Of a DNA stretch of 64,000 nucleotides, positions 19,027-27,968 are shown piece after piece. Both the position numbers and the translations under genes were made by a program. The notes under the pieces were generated by a model. The model was not told the origin of the DNA, did no database searches, and saw only the letters and a program-made list of their open reading frames with translations. The DNA lies in NCBI RefSeq assembly GCF_012726235.1, contig NZ_JAASAH010000001.1, positions 1 to 64,000 of the forward strand, in the 5' to 3' direction. Position 1 is the first letter of the stretch, and each line of letters opens with the position of its first letter. Source of the stretch: Streptomyces sp. HNM0574 (GTDB lineage Bacteria; Actinomycetota; Actinomycetes; Streptomycetales; Streptomycetaceae).

Positions 19027-19756
19027 GGACGGGCGTACCGCACCGGTGACAGGGGTGGTGCTCGCGGCCGTACACCCACAGGGCGCGGTCGCGGTGGCGG
19101 CTGTCGGGGGCGTGCGTGGTGCGGCGGGACGGCCGGTCCTTGTTGGCCTCCAGGAGGTTCTTCGCGGCCGCCAGCAGCTTGCCCGGCAGCGCGTCCGGGA
19201 GCTCCACCATCGGCGTCCAGGGGGAGACGCGGGCGAGGAAGCACAGCTCGGAGACGTAGACGTTGCCGATGCCCGCGACGGAACGCTGGTCGAGCAGGGC
19301 CTCGGCGAGCAGCCGGCCCGGGTCGGCGACGAGCCGACGCTCGGCCTCGGCCGGGTCCCAGTCCGGGCCGAGGAGATCGGGGCCGAGATGCCCGACGGCC
19401 GTGGACTCCTCGCTGGTGCGCAGCAGTTCGAGCAGCGGGATGCGGTAGCCGGTGGCCGTGTACCGCTCGCCGGTCAGCCGGGCCCGGATCTGGTGCGCGG
19501 GCCCGCCCCGGGGCGGGGTGCCCGTCGGGGCGACGTGCCAGACGCCCTCCATGCCGAGGTGCGAGTGCAGCGTGAGGCCGTCCTCGAAGCGGGCGAGCAG
19601 ATGCTTGCCGCGCGGGACGACCTCCTCCACCTGCCGTCCGGAGAGATCGACGGTGGCGAGCTTCGGGGTGCGGAAGTCGCTGCGCACGAGCCTGCTCCCG
19701 GCGAGCGCTTCGTGCAGCTGCCGGGCCGTCCGCCAGACGGTGTCTCCTTCGGGCAT
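18938..19756 (-). CDS. nei2: Fpg/Nei-family DNA glycosylase (Nei2 type)
   Basis: 272 residues beginning MPEGDTVWRTA. Pro2 and Glu3 are the catalytic residues of the Fpg/Nei superfamily, and the GDTV variant marks the endonuclease VIII/Nei2 branch rather than MutM (ELPEVET). The lesion-binding lysine region (PRGKHLL), the helix-two-turn-helix segment (DQRSVAGIGNVYVSELCF) and a C-terminal zinc finger (CHRC, then CPRC) are all present. It removes oxidised bases and nicks the abasic site. It lies directly downstream of lhr on the same strand, 82 bp away, a pairing also seen in mycobacteria. Confidence 0.88.
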   Translation of the reverse strand: MPEGDTVWRTARQLHEALAGSRLVRSDFRTPKLATVDLSGRQVEEVVPRGKHLLARFEDGLTLHSHLGMEGVWHVAPTGTPPRGGPAHQIRARLTGERYTATGYRIPLLELLRTSEESTAVGHLGPDLLGPDWDPAEAERRLVADPGRLLAEALLDQRSVAGIGNVYVSELCFLARVSPWTPMVELPDALPGKLLAAAKNLLEANKDRPSRRTTHAPDSRHRDRALWVYGREHHPCHRCGTPVLTGGYGPPDRPRTIYYCPRCQSGPQPPAD

Positions 19757-19838
19757 GGACCCATCCTCGCAGCGGCCGGTGAGCGCGGCGCGTGCTCGCC
19801 GTACGTCCGGTGGGTGGTGCCCCCGGGAGGGCGGGGCG

Positions 19839-22800
19839 TCAGGCGGCGCGGAGGCGGAGGCCGCGGGGTGTGGCGTGGAAACCGGCGGACTCCAGCAGCG
19901 GGCCCAGCGGTGAGGACAGCGCCGCCTGGCCGTTGACCCGCTCGACCGTCACCGTGCCCAGGGCGCCCTCGCGGGCCGCCGTCGCCAGCGCCTCGGCGGC
20001 CGCCCGCAGCGCGGGGGTGTCGAACGGGGCGCGGGACGGCTCCTCCGCCGGGGCGTCCTCCTGCCCCTCGGGCCAGGCCAGGAGGGTCTTGCCGCCGCGC
20101 TCCATGTACAGCGCGAGCTCCCCGTCGACGAGGACGACGAGGGAACCGGCCTTGCGGCCCGGCTTGTGCGTCGCACCGGGCGGCGGTTCGGGCCAGGGGA
20201 GCGCCGCGCCGTACGCGTTCGCCGGGTCGGCGGCGGCGAGGGCGAGCGCGCGCAGCGGACGCTCCCGCTCCCGCGCCGTGTTGACCGCGCGCAGCCGGTC
20301 CACCGCGCCGTCCATCGCGAACTGGGCGGCGCCCAGGCCCTCCACCGCATAGCCGCGGCGGGCCTGGCCGCTCTCCTCGAACGCGGCCAGCACGCGGTAC
20401 GCCGCGGAGAAGCCGCCCTCCACGCCCTCGGCCGCGACGGCTCCCCGCGTCACCACGCCGTGCCGGTCGAGCAGGGAACGCGCCAGGGCGTGCGCCCGGT
20501 GCGTCGGGTCGGGCTCCGGCGCGGGCAGCAGCGACCAGCGGCCCGCGACCGTGGGCGGGCCCTGCCGGGAGGCCGTCGGCCGGTTCGTGCCACTGCGGGC
20601 GGCGGCGGCCGTCAGCGAGCCGTACCGGCCCCGGGGCACCTGGCGTCGGGCGCGGTGGGCCGTGGAGCCCGCCGTGCGGCCCGAGCCGAGGAGGGAGCGG
20701 AGCGGGGCCAGGGTGTCGTTCGTCAGCCGCCCGGACCAGGCGAGATCCCAGAGCGCCTCGGCCAGCTCCGGGTCGGTGGCCGCGGGGTGCGTCGTCGCCC
20801 TGACCCGGTCGGCGATCTGCCGGAAGAACAGGCCGAAGCCGGGGGCCAGGACGTCGAGCACCGAGCTGTGCAGCGGGGTGAGCTCCACCGGCAGGGGCGG
20901 CGGGAGCAACAGCGGCGCGGTGTCCGCGAGATGGAGCGAGACCCAGCCGTCCTTGCCCGGCAGGGCGCCCGTGCCCGCCCACACCACCTCACCGGAGGCG
21001 GTCAGCTCGTCCAGCATCGCCGGGGTGTAGCCCACGACCCGGCCCGGCAGCACCAGCTTCTCCAGCGCGGACGCCGGGACGGGCGCGCCCTGCAACTGCT
21101 CGACCGTGCGCACCAGTCCGTCGATGCCGCGCAGGCTGCGGGTGCCCAGGTGCTGCCACTGCGGCAGGAACGCGGCCAGCGCCGGCGGCGGCACCGGCTC
21201 CAGCTCCTGCCGCAGCGCCGCCAGGGAACGCCGCCGCAGCCTGCGCAGCACCGCCGGATCGCACCACTCCTGGCCGATGCCCGACGGGTGGAACTCCCCC
21301 TGCACCAGACGCCCGGCCGCGCCCATCCGCTGCAGCGCGCCCTCCGCGACGGCCGTGCCCAGACCGAAGCGGGCGGCCGCCTCCTCGGAGGTGAACGGGC
21401 CGTGCGTGCGCGCGTACCGGGCGAGGAGATCGCCCAGCGGATCGGGCACCGGCTCGGTGAACGCCTCCGGGACGCCGACCGGCAGGGCCGCGCCCAGCGC
21501 GTCCCGCAGCCGGCCCGCGTCCTCGACCGCGACCCAGTGTTCCTCACCTGCGATCCGGACGCGGATGGCCCGGCGCCGGGCGCCGAGCTCCTCCGCCCAG
21601 GACGGGTCGGCGCCGCGCTCGGCCAGCTCCGCCGCCGTCAGCGGGCCCAGCAGGCGCAGCACGTCGGCGACGCCCTCCGCGTCCTTGACGCGGCGGTCCT
21701 CCGTACGCCACTGGAGCTCGCGCTCCAGCTCCGTCAGCACCTCCGCGTCCAGCAGCTCCCGCAGCTCGGCGCGGCCCAGCAGCTCCGACAGCAGGCGCGA
21801 GTCGAGGGACAGGGCGGCGGCGCGGCGCTCGGCGAGCGGGGAATCGCCCTCGTAGAGGTACTGGGCGACATAGCCGAACAGCAGGGAGCGGGCGAAGGGC
21901 GACGGCTCGGGCGTGGTCACCTCGACCACGCGGACGCGGCGGGACTCGACGTCGCCCATCAGCTCCGCCAGGCCCGGCACGTCGAAGACGTCCTGGAGGC
22001 ACTCGCGGACCGCCTCCAGCACGATGGGGAAGGAGCCGAACTCGCTCGCCACCTGCAGCAGTTGGGCCGCGCGCTGCCGCTGCTGCCACAGCGGGGTGCG
22101 CTTGCCCGGGTTGCGGCGGGGCAGCAGCAGGGCGCGGGCCGCGCACTCGCGGAACCGGGCCGCGAACAGCGCCGAACCGCCCACCTGGTCCGTCACCAGC
22201 TGATCGACCTCGTCGCTGCCGAACAGCACGTCGGCGACGCCGACCGGCGCGGCCTCATGGTCCGTGCCGGAGGCGGACGGGGCGGCGCCGGCCTCCGCGT
22301 CGAGCAGATCGAGGCCCATCAGGTCGGTGTCCGGGAGGCGGAGGACGATGCCGTCGTCCGCGTGCATCACCTGCGCGTCCATGCCGTACCGCTCCGTCAG
22401 CCGGGCGCCCAGGGCCAGCGCCCATGGCGCGTGCACCTGCGCGCCGAACGGCGAGTGCACCACCACCCGCCAGTCGCCCAGCTCGTCCCGGAACCGTTCG
22501 ACCACCACCGTCCGGTCGTCCGGCACGTGGCCGCAGGCCGTGCGCTGCTCGCGCAGATAGGCCAGCAGATTGCCGACGGCGAGCTCGTCCAGCCCCGCCG
22601 AGGTGAGCCGCTCGCGGGCGTCCGGCTCGGACAGCGAGCCGATCTCGCGGAGGAACGCGCCCAGCGCGCGGCCCAGTTCGAGCGGACGGCCCAGCTGGTC
22701 GCCCTTCCAGAACGGCAGCCGGCCCGGCACCCCCGGCGCGGGCGAGACCAGGACCCGGTCCCGGGTGATGTCCTCGATCCGCCACGAGGTGGTGCCGAGC

Positions 22801-24569
22801 GTGAAGACGTCCCCCACCCGGGACTCGTACACCATCTCCTCGTCCAGCTCGCCCACCCGGCGGCCGCCGCCCTTGCCCTCGGCGCCCGCCAGGAACACCC
22901 CGAACAGGCCGCGGTCCGGAATCGTGCCGCCCGAGGTGACGGCCAGCCGCTGCGCACCGGGCCGCCCGCTGACCGTGTGCGCGACGCGGTCCCACACCAG
23001 ACGGGGCCGCAGCTCGGCGAACGCGTCCGACGGATAGCGGCCCGCGAGCATGTCCAGCACCGAGTGGTACGCCGACTCGGGCAGCGCCGCGAACGGGGCG
23101 GCGCGGCGGACCACGGCCAGCAGCTCGTCCACGTCCCAGGTGTCCAGCGCCGTCATGGCGACCAGCTGCTGCGCCAGGACGTCCAGCGGGTTCGACGGCA
23201 CCCGCAGCGCCTCGATGCGGCCCTCGCGCATCCGCTCCGTCACCACCGCCGACTGGACCAGATCGCCCCGGTACTTGGGGAAGACGACGCCCGCCGACAC
23301 CGCGCCCACCTGATGGCCCGCGCGGCCCACCCGCTGCAGCCCGGACGCCACCGACGGCGGCGACTCGACCTGCACCACCAGATCCACCGCGCCCATGTCG
23401 ATGCCCAGTTCGAGACTGGACGTGGCCACCACCGCGGGCAGCCGGCCCGACTTGAGATCGTCCTCGATCTGCCCGCGCTGCTCCTTGGACACCGAACCGT
23501 GGTGCGCCCGCGCCAGCAGCGGCGGCGCCCCCTTGGCCGCGCCCGCCTCCGCCATCAGCTCGGCCGGTGAATGGTGCTCGGGAAGCGGCTCCCCGGTGGC
23601 CCGCTCGTACGCGATCTCGTTCAGCCGGTTGCACAACCGCTCCGCCAGCCGACGGGAGTTGGCGAACACGATCGTCGAGCGGTGCGCCTGCACCAGATCG
23701 GCGATCCGCTCCTCGACCGACGGCCAGATGGAGGGCGTGCCGCCGTCCCCCGGGCCGTCCGCGCCGGCGTCCCGCGCGGGCGAGGCGCTCAACTCGCCCA
23801 TGTCCTCCACGGGGACGACGACGGACAGGTCGAACTCCTTGCCCGAGGGCGGCTGCACGACCGTCGCCCGGCGCCCCGGCGACAGGAACCGCGCCACCTC
23901 GTCCACCGGGCGGACCGTCGCCGACAGGCCGATGCGGCGGGCCGGGCGCTCCAGCAGCTGGTCCAACCGCTCCAGGGACAGGGCGAGATGGGCGCCGCGC
24001 TTGGTGCCCGCCACCGCGTGCACCTCGTCGAGGATGACCGTCTCGACCCCCGTCAGCGCGTCCCGCGAGGCCGAGGTCAGCATCAGGAACAGCGACTCGG
24101 GGGTGGTGATCAGGATGTCCGGCGGGCGGCGGGACAGCGCCCGCCGCTCGTTCGCCGGGGTGTCCCCGGAACGGATACCGACCCTGATGTCCGGCTCGGG
24201 CAGACCCAGCCGGACGGACTCCTGCCGGATGCCCGTCAGCGGGCTGCGCAGATTCCGCTCGACGTCCACCGCGAGGGCCTTCAGCGGCGACACGTACAGC
24301 ACCCGGCAGCGCTTGACCGGGTCGGCCGGCGGAGGAGCGGACGCCAGCCCGTCCAGCGCGGACAGGAAGGCGGCCAGCGTCTTGCCCGAGCCCGTCGGCG
24401 CGACGACCAGCGCGTCCGACTCCTCGGCGAGCGCCGCCCACGCCCCCGCCTGCGCGGACGTGGGCGCGGAGAAGGCACCCGTGAACCAGGCACGGGTGGC
24501 GGGGGAGAAGCCGCTCAGCGCGGGGGAGCCGCCGTCCGCGCCGGGAGCCTCCGGTGATGTCTGGCCCAT
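19839..24569 (-). CDS. lhr: Lhr: large ATP-dependent DNA helicase
   Basis: About 1,576 residues. The N-terminal superfamily 2 core has Walker A PTGSGKT (58-64), TTPESLFLM, the DEVHAV box, SAT motif III, and the motif IV-VI segments ATSSLELGIDMGAVD and QRVGRAGHQVG. A Lhr winged-helix and beta-barrel core follows, and the long C-terminal half of winged-helix repeats is typical of full-length Lhr (about 1,500 residues). Lhr translocates 3' to 5' on single-stranded DNA and unwinds RNA:DNA hybrids, and mycobacterial Lhr is DNA-damage inducible. Start MGQTSPEAPG chosen; an ATG nine bases upstream is equally possible. Probably cotranscribed with nei2. Confidence 0.92.
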   Translation of the reverse strand: MGQTSPEAPGADGGSPALSGFSPATRAWFTGAFSAPTSAQAGAWAALAEESDALVVAPTGSGKTLAAFLSALDGLASAPPPADPVKRCRVLYVSPLKALAVDVERNLRSPLTGIRQESVRLGLPEPDIRVGIRSGDTPANERRALSRRPPDILITTPESLFLMLTSASRDALTGVETVILDEVHAVAGTKRGAHLALSLERLDQLLERPARRIGLSATVRPVDEVARFLSPGRRATVVQPPSGKEFDLSVVVPVEDMGELSASPARDAGADGPGDGGTPSIWPSVEERIADLVQAHRSTIVFANSRRLAERLCNRLNEIAYERATGEPLPEHHSPAELMAEAGAAKGAPPLLARAHHGSVSKEQRGQIEDDLKSGRLPAVVATSSLELGIDMGAVDLVVQVESPPSVASGLQRVGRAGHQVGAVSAGVVFPKYRGDLVQSAVVTERMREGRIEALRVPSNPLDVLAQQLVAMTALDTWDVDELLAVVRRAAPFAALPESAYHSVLDMLAGRYPSDAFAELRPRLVWDRVAHTVSGRPGAQRLAVTSGGTIPDRGLFGVFLAGAEGKGGGRRVGELDEEMVYESRVGDVFTLGTTSWRIEDITRDRVLVSPAPGVPGRLPFWKGDQLGRPLELGRALGAFLREIGSLSEPDARERLTSAGLDELAVGNLLAYLREQRTACGHVPDDRTVVVERFRDELGDWRVVVHSPFGAQVHAPWALALGARLTERYGMDAQVMHADDGIVLRLPDTDLMGLDLLDAEAGAAPSASGTDHEAAPVGVADVLFGSDEVDQLVTDQVGGSALFAARFRECAARALLLPRRNPGKRTPLWQQRQRAAQLLQVASEFGSFPIVLEAVRECLQDVFDVPGLAELMGDVESRRVRVVEVTTPEPSPFARSLLFGYVAQYLYEGDSPLAERRAAALSLDSRLLSELLGRAELRELLDAEVLTELERELQWRTEDRRVKDAEGVADVLRLLGPLTAAELAERGADPSWAEELGARRRAIRVRIAGEEHWVAVEDAGRLRDALGAALPVGVPEAFTEPVPDPLGDLLARYARTHGPFTSEEAAARFGLGTAVAEGALQRMGAAGRLVQGEFHPSGIGQEWCDPAVLRRLRRRSLAALRQELEPVPPPALAAFLPQWQHLGTRSLRGIDGLVRTVEQLQGAPVPASALEKLVLPGRVVGYTPAMLDELTASGEVVWAGTGALPGKDGWVSLHLADTAPLLLPPPLPVELTPLHSSVLDVLAPGFGLFFRQIADRVRATTHPAATDPELAEALWDLAWSGRLTNDTLAPLRSLLGSGRTAGSTAHRARRQVPRGRYGSLTAAAARSGTNRPTASRQGPPTVAGRWSLLPAPEPDPTHRAHALARSLLDRHGVVTRGAVAAEGVEGGFSAAYRVLAAFEESGQARRGYAVEGLGAAQFAMDGAVDRLRAVNTARERERPLRALALAAADPANAYGAALPWPEPPPGATHKPGRKAGSLVVLVDGELALYMERGGKTLLAWPEGQEDAPAEEPSRAPFDTPALRAAAEALATAAREGALGTVTVERVNGQAALSSPLGPLLESAGFHATPRGLRLRAA

Positions 24570-24659
24570 GCGCTCCATCGTGCACCCGGCCACTGACAAC
24601 GCCCTGCGGGCCCCGCACGATGGGGGCAGGGAACGCGGGGGTGACGGAGCGGAGGGGCC

Positions 24660-25523
24660 ATGGGACGTGCGGCGGACGCGGGCGGTGCGCCGGGGGAACG
24701 CGCCCGGCACTGGCGGCACCCCGAGCTGCCCGGCGTCGACCTGCTGCGGGCCCGGTACGTGCACAAGACGTTCGTGCGGCACACCCACCGCACCTTCGTC
24801 ATCGCCGCCGTCACCGAAGGCGTCGAGACCTTCGACCACGGCGGGTACGGCGGCGGCGTGCACAGCGCCGGCCCCGGCGGCCTCGCCCTGATCAACCCGG
24901 ACACCCCGCACACCGGACGCGCCGGAACCCCCGGCGGCTGGCGCTACGACGTGCTCTACCCCGAGCCGGAACTCGTCGCCGAGGTCGCCGCCGAGACCAC
25001 CGCCGTCCGCGGCACCGCAGGCTTCGCCGCCCCCGTCGTCCACGACCCGGAGACCGCCCGGCTGGTCACGGGGGTGCACCTCGCGGCCGAGCGGGGCCAG
25101 TCGCTCGCCGCGGACAGCCTGCTGCGGCTGGCCGTCGCCCGGCTGCTGCACCGGCACGGCGGGCCGCTCCCGGAGCGCACCGTCGCCTCGGCGGGCGCGC
25201 GCCGGGCCGCCCGCGCCCGCGCGATCCTCCAGGAGCGGATGACCAGGCCGCCCACCCTGGAACGGCTCGCCGCCGAGGTCGGCTGCGCCCCCTTCGCGCT
25301 GCTCCGCGCCTACCGCGAGACGTACGGGATGCCGCCGCACGCCTGGCTCACCGACGCCCGCGTCCACCGGGCACGCGAACTGCTGGAGAGGGGACTGCCG
25401 CCCGCCGAGGTCGCCGCCGCGGTCGGCCTCGCCGACCAGCCGCACCTGAACCGGCACTTCAGCCGCATCGTCGGCGTACCACCGGGCGCCTACCAGCGGG
25501 AGCGCACCGGACGCCGGACGTGA
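24660..25523 (+). CDS. AraC-family transcriptional regulator
   Basis: 287 residues from an ATG with GGAGGGG upstream. The N-terminal cupin-like sensor (about 20-135) includes YVHKTFVRHTHRTFVIAAV and GGLALINPDTPHTG. The C-terminal double helix-turn-helix (about 185-280) includes LERLAAEVGCAPFALLRAYR and AAAVGLADQPHLNRHFSRIV. It is divergent from lhr and followed at 57 bp by azlC. AraC regulators of this type often sit beside AzlCD-type exporters, so it is probably their activator. A helically spaced direct repeat lies between the two genes. Confidence 0.9.
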   Translation: MGRAADAGGAPGERARHWRHPELPGVDLLRARYVHKTFVRHTHRTFVIAAVTEGVETFDHGGYGGGVHSAGPGGLALINPDTPHTGRAGTPGGWRYDVLYPEPELVAEVAAETTAVRGTAGFAAPVVHDPETARLVTGVHLAAERGQSLAADSLLRLAVARLLHRHGGPLPERTVASAGARRAARARAILQERMTRPPTLERLAAEVGCAPFALLRAYRETYGMPPHAWLTDARVHRARELLERGLPPAEVAAAVGLADQPHLNRHFSRIVGVPPGAYQRERTGRRT

Positions 25524-25533
25524 CGCCGCCGCG

Positions 25534-25550
25534 CAAGAACGTTCAAGACC
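25534..25550 (+). promoter_or_regulatory. Candidate AraC-family operator upstream of azlC
   Basis: CAAGAAC at 25534 and CAAGACC at 25544 form a direct repeat spaced exactly ten bases, one helical turn. It lies 18 bases upstream of the probable azlC -10 (TAGCGT, 25568-25573). This is the expected layout for an AraC-family activator covering the -35 region. Confidence 0.45.
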
Positions 25551-25580
25551 GCGCGGGCCCGCCGCTCTAGCGTGCGGTGC

Positions 25581-26363
25581 GTGACCACACCCACCGGAGC
25601 CGACAACACCGCGGCCGGCCCGAACGGCGCCACGCCCCGCGACCAGCGGGCGGTGATCCGCGACGCGCTCGGCGTCGGCGTCGCCGTCGGCCTCTCCGGC
25701 TTCGCCTTCGGCGCGACGGCCGCCGGCGCGGGCCTCGGCGTGCTCCAGGCGTGCGCGCTCAGCCTGCTCGTCTTCACCGGCGCCTCGCAGTTCGCCTTCG
25801 TCGCCGCACTGGGCGCGGGCGGAAGCCCGCTCGCCGCCGTGGCCGGAGCCCTCGTCCTCGGCGCGAGGAACGCCTTCTACGGGCTGCGGCTGTCCACCCT
25901 GCTGCGCCTCCCGCCCGCCGTGCGGCCGGCGGCCGCGCACTGGGTCATCGACGAGACCTCCGTCGTCGCCCTCGCCCAGGGCGACACCCGCTCCGCCCGG
26001 CTCGGCTTCACCGTGACCGGCGCCTCGCTCTTCACCCTGTGGAACCTCACCACCCTGCTCGGGGCGCTCGGCGCGGAAGCCCTCGGCGACACCGACGCCT
26101 GGGGACTCGACGCCGCCGCACCCGCCGCGTTCCTCGCCCTCCTCGCGCCCATGCTGCGCACCGCACGGGAACGCGCCACCGCACTGCTCGGCGCGGCCCT
26201 CGGCCTCGGCCTGCTGCCGCTCCTCCCGTCCGGCGTCCCCGTCCTGGCCGCCGCCCTCGCGGCGCCGCTGGTCCTGTGCGCGGGCACCTTCCGGCGGGGG
26301 AGACGGGACGGTGCCGCGGCACAGGACAGGACGGACGGCGACGGAAGGGGAGCGGAGAAGTGA
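25581..26363 (+). CDS. azlC: AzlC-family branched-chain amino acid exporter subunit
   Basis: About 260 residues, strongly hydrophobic, with six or so membrane segments. Typical AzlC landmarks are GLSGFAFGATAAGAGLG, LVFTGASQFAFVAALGAGG, ARNAFYGLRLS and HWVIDETSVVALAQG. It works with the small AzlD partner encoded next, whose GTG overlaps the azlC stop. Substrates of this family are branched-chain or related amino acids; the specificity here is unknown. The GTG at 25581 stands seven bases after TAGCGT and has no ribosome site, so a leaderless transcript is likely. A GTG nine bases upstream is the alternative. Confidence 0.88.
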   Translation: MTTPTGADNTAAGPNGATPRDQRAVIRDALGVGVAVGLSGFAFGATAAGAGLGVLQACALSLLVFTGASQFAFVAALGAGGSPLAAVAGALVLGARNAFYGLRLSTLLRLPPAVRPAAAHWVIDETSVVALAQGDTRSARLGFTVTGASLFTLWNLTTLLGALGAEALGDTDAWGLDAAAPAAFLALLAPMLRTARERATALLGAALGLGLLPLLPSGVPVLAAALAAPLVLCAGTFRRGRRDGAAAQDRTDGDGRGAEK

Positions 26364-26668
26364 GTGTCTGGATCGCCATCCTCGCGACAGCGGCGGGCTG
26401 TTACCTGGTGAAGCTGCTCGGGCTGTCGGTGCCCGCCGGGGTGCTCGAACGTCCCCTGGTGAAGAAACTCGCCGCACTGCTGCCGGTCGCGCTGCTCGCC
26501 GCGCTCACGGCGCAGCAGACCCTCGCCGAGGGCACCGTCCCCGTCCTGGACGCCAGGGCCGCGGGGCTGGGCGCCGCGGCCCTGGCGCTGCTGCTGCGGG
26601 CCCCGTTCCTGCTGGTCATCGGCGCGGCCGTGGCCGTCACCGCCGGGGCGCGGGCGCTGGGCGGCTGA
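26360..26668 (+). CDS. azlD: AzlD-family exporter subunit
   Basis: 102 residues with three or four hydrophobic helices, beginning with GTG (SVWIAILATAAGCYLVKLLG) and including a KKLAALLPVALLAALTAQQT segment typical of AzlD. It is coupled to azlC through a GTGA overlap. Its last 32 bp overlap the 3' end of the MFS gene on the opposite strand. Confidence 0.87.
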   Translation: MSVWIAILATAAGCYLVKLLGLSVPAGVLERPLVKKLAALLPVALLAALTAQQTLAEGTVPVLDARAAGLGAAALALLLRAPFLLVIGAAVAVTAGARALGG

Positions 26669-27968
26669 CCGCCTCCCCGTCCGCCGGCGCGGAAGCGGAG
26701 ACGCCCAGGCGGGCGGCGTCACGTTCCGGACGGAGGAAGAAGGTGACCGCCACGGCGGCCGCCGCGACGAGGCACGCCTTGAGGAGATAGGCGTCCCGGT
26801 AGCCGTCCGTGACGGAGGCGTGGGCGTCCACCACGGCGCCCATCGTCAGCGGCGCCACCACACCGGCCAGCGCGAAGACACCCGTCAACGCGCCCAGACA
26901 GACGCCGCGTTGGGCCGCCGGGGCGATCCGGGAGACGGCCGTCGACGCCACCGTGAGGACGATGTCGACCAGGGCCATCGGGCCGAGCAGCAGCACCACC
27001 TTGAACCACAGCACGTCGGTCAGTGCGAAGGCGGCCGTGGCGACGGCGGCGACGCCGAGCAGCAGCCCGTTGTTCGCCCCCTCCGACAGCGGCGAGCGGC
27101 TCGCCGGGCCTCCCGCGGCCGCCCGCCGTACCGAGCGCTGCACCAGCAGCCCGTGCCCCACCATCGTCAGCCCCTTGGCGAGCGCGCCGCACATCAGCAG
27201 CAGGCTCGCGCTGCGCAGACTCAGCCCGGCCGCCTGCTGGAAGTAGTCCGCGGACCAGGTCAGCCCGGCGGACAGCGTCCAGTACGCGGCGAACGCGCCG
27301 AAGGCCGCCGCCAGCCACGTCCCCGACAGCAGAATCCGCCGGTACGGCACCGTCTCCCCGGCACCCGCGCCGGCCCGGCCCCGGGACGCCGCGCGGCCGA
27401 CGGGCGGCGCGTACGGGCCCTCGCCGCCGTACCGGTGCCAGACGGCGGCCCACAGCAGCCCGACGACGCCGACCGTCCCGAACGCGGCCCGCCAGCCCCA
27501 GTGGTCGATGACCAGGCCCAGCGTGGGCGCCGCGACCGCCACCCCGGCGGCCGCGCCGAACAGCAGCACCGACGTGGGCAGGGTCCGCTCCCGGTGCGCG
27601 AACCAGCCGTGCAGATGGTGCAGCGCCACCGGCGCCGCCGGGCCCTCCGCCGCGCCCAGCAGGACGCGGGTGACCAGCAGCGTCCCGAAACCGGCGACGC
27701 TCAGCAGCATCGGCAGCTGCGCCACCGACCACAGCAGTGCCATGCCCAGCAGCAGCACCGGGGTGCGCACCCTGCGGGTCAGCGCCGAACCGGCCAGCGC
27801 CGCGAGGCTGAACAGGGCGAAGAAGGCCGAGGAGACGGTGCCGAACTCCTCGCGGGACAGCCCGAGATCGGCCATCACATGGGTCGCCGAAAGCCCCAGC
27901 ACCGTCTTGTCCGCGAAGTTCACCAGCATGAACCCGAGCAGCATCCATGTGGTGCCCCAGCGCGTCAC
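26637..27968 (-). CDS. MFS transporter coupled to the MBL-fold hydrolase
   Basis: 443 residues and about 12 membrane helices. It opens with TRWGTTWMLLGFMLVNFADK, a start characteristic of anion:cation symporter-like MFS proteins. The inner loop between helices 2 and 3 reads LTRRVRTPVLLLGMALLW. The GTG start overlaps the stop of the upstream metallo-beta-lactamase gene (GTGA), so the two are made together. The likely job is import of the substrate, or export of the product, of that enzyme, but the substrate cannot be read from sequence. Its 3' end overlaps azlD. Confidence 0.85.
   Translation of the reverse strand: MTRWGTTWMLLGFMLVNFADKTVLGLSATHVMADLGLSREEFGTVSSAFFALFSLAALAGSALTRRVRTPVLLLGMALLWSVAQLPMLLSVAGFGTLLVTRVLLGAAEGPAAPVALHHLHGWFAHRERTLPTSVLLFGAAAGVAVAAPTLGLVIDHWGWRAAFGTVGVVGLLWAAVWHRYGGEGPYAPPVGRAASRGRAGAGAGETVPYRRILLSGTWLAAAFGAFAAYWTLSAGLTWSADYFQQAAGLSLRSASLLLMCGALAKGLTMVGHGLLVQRSVRRAAAGGPASRSPLSEGANNGLLLGVAAVATAAFALTDVLWFKVVLLLGPMALVDIVLTVASTAVSRIAPAAQRGVCLGALTGVFALAGVVAPLTMGAVVDAHASVTDGYRDAYLLKACLVAAAAVAVTFFLRPERDAARLGVSASAPADGEAVSRPAPAPRR

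Noticed and set aside
20166..23570. Plus-strand open frame of 1,134 codons opposite lhr
   Set aside because: Shadow of the lhr gene; low-complexity Arg/Ala/Gln translation without motifs.
24579..26477. N-terminal extension of the lhr frame by over 600 codons
   Set aside because: The extension runs antisense through the AraC regulator and azlC, both well supported; helicase homology starts after MGQTSPEAPG.
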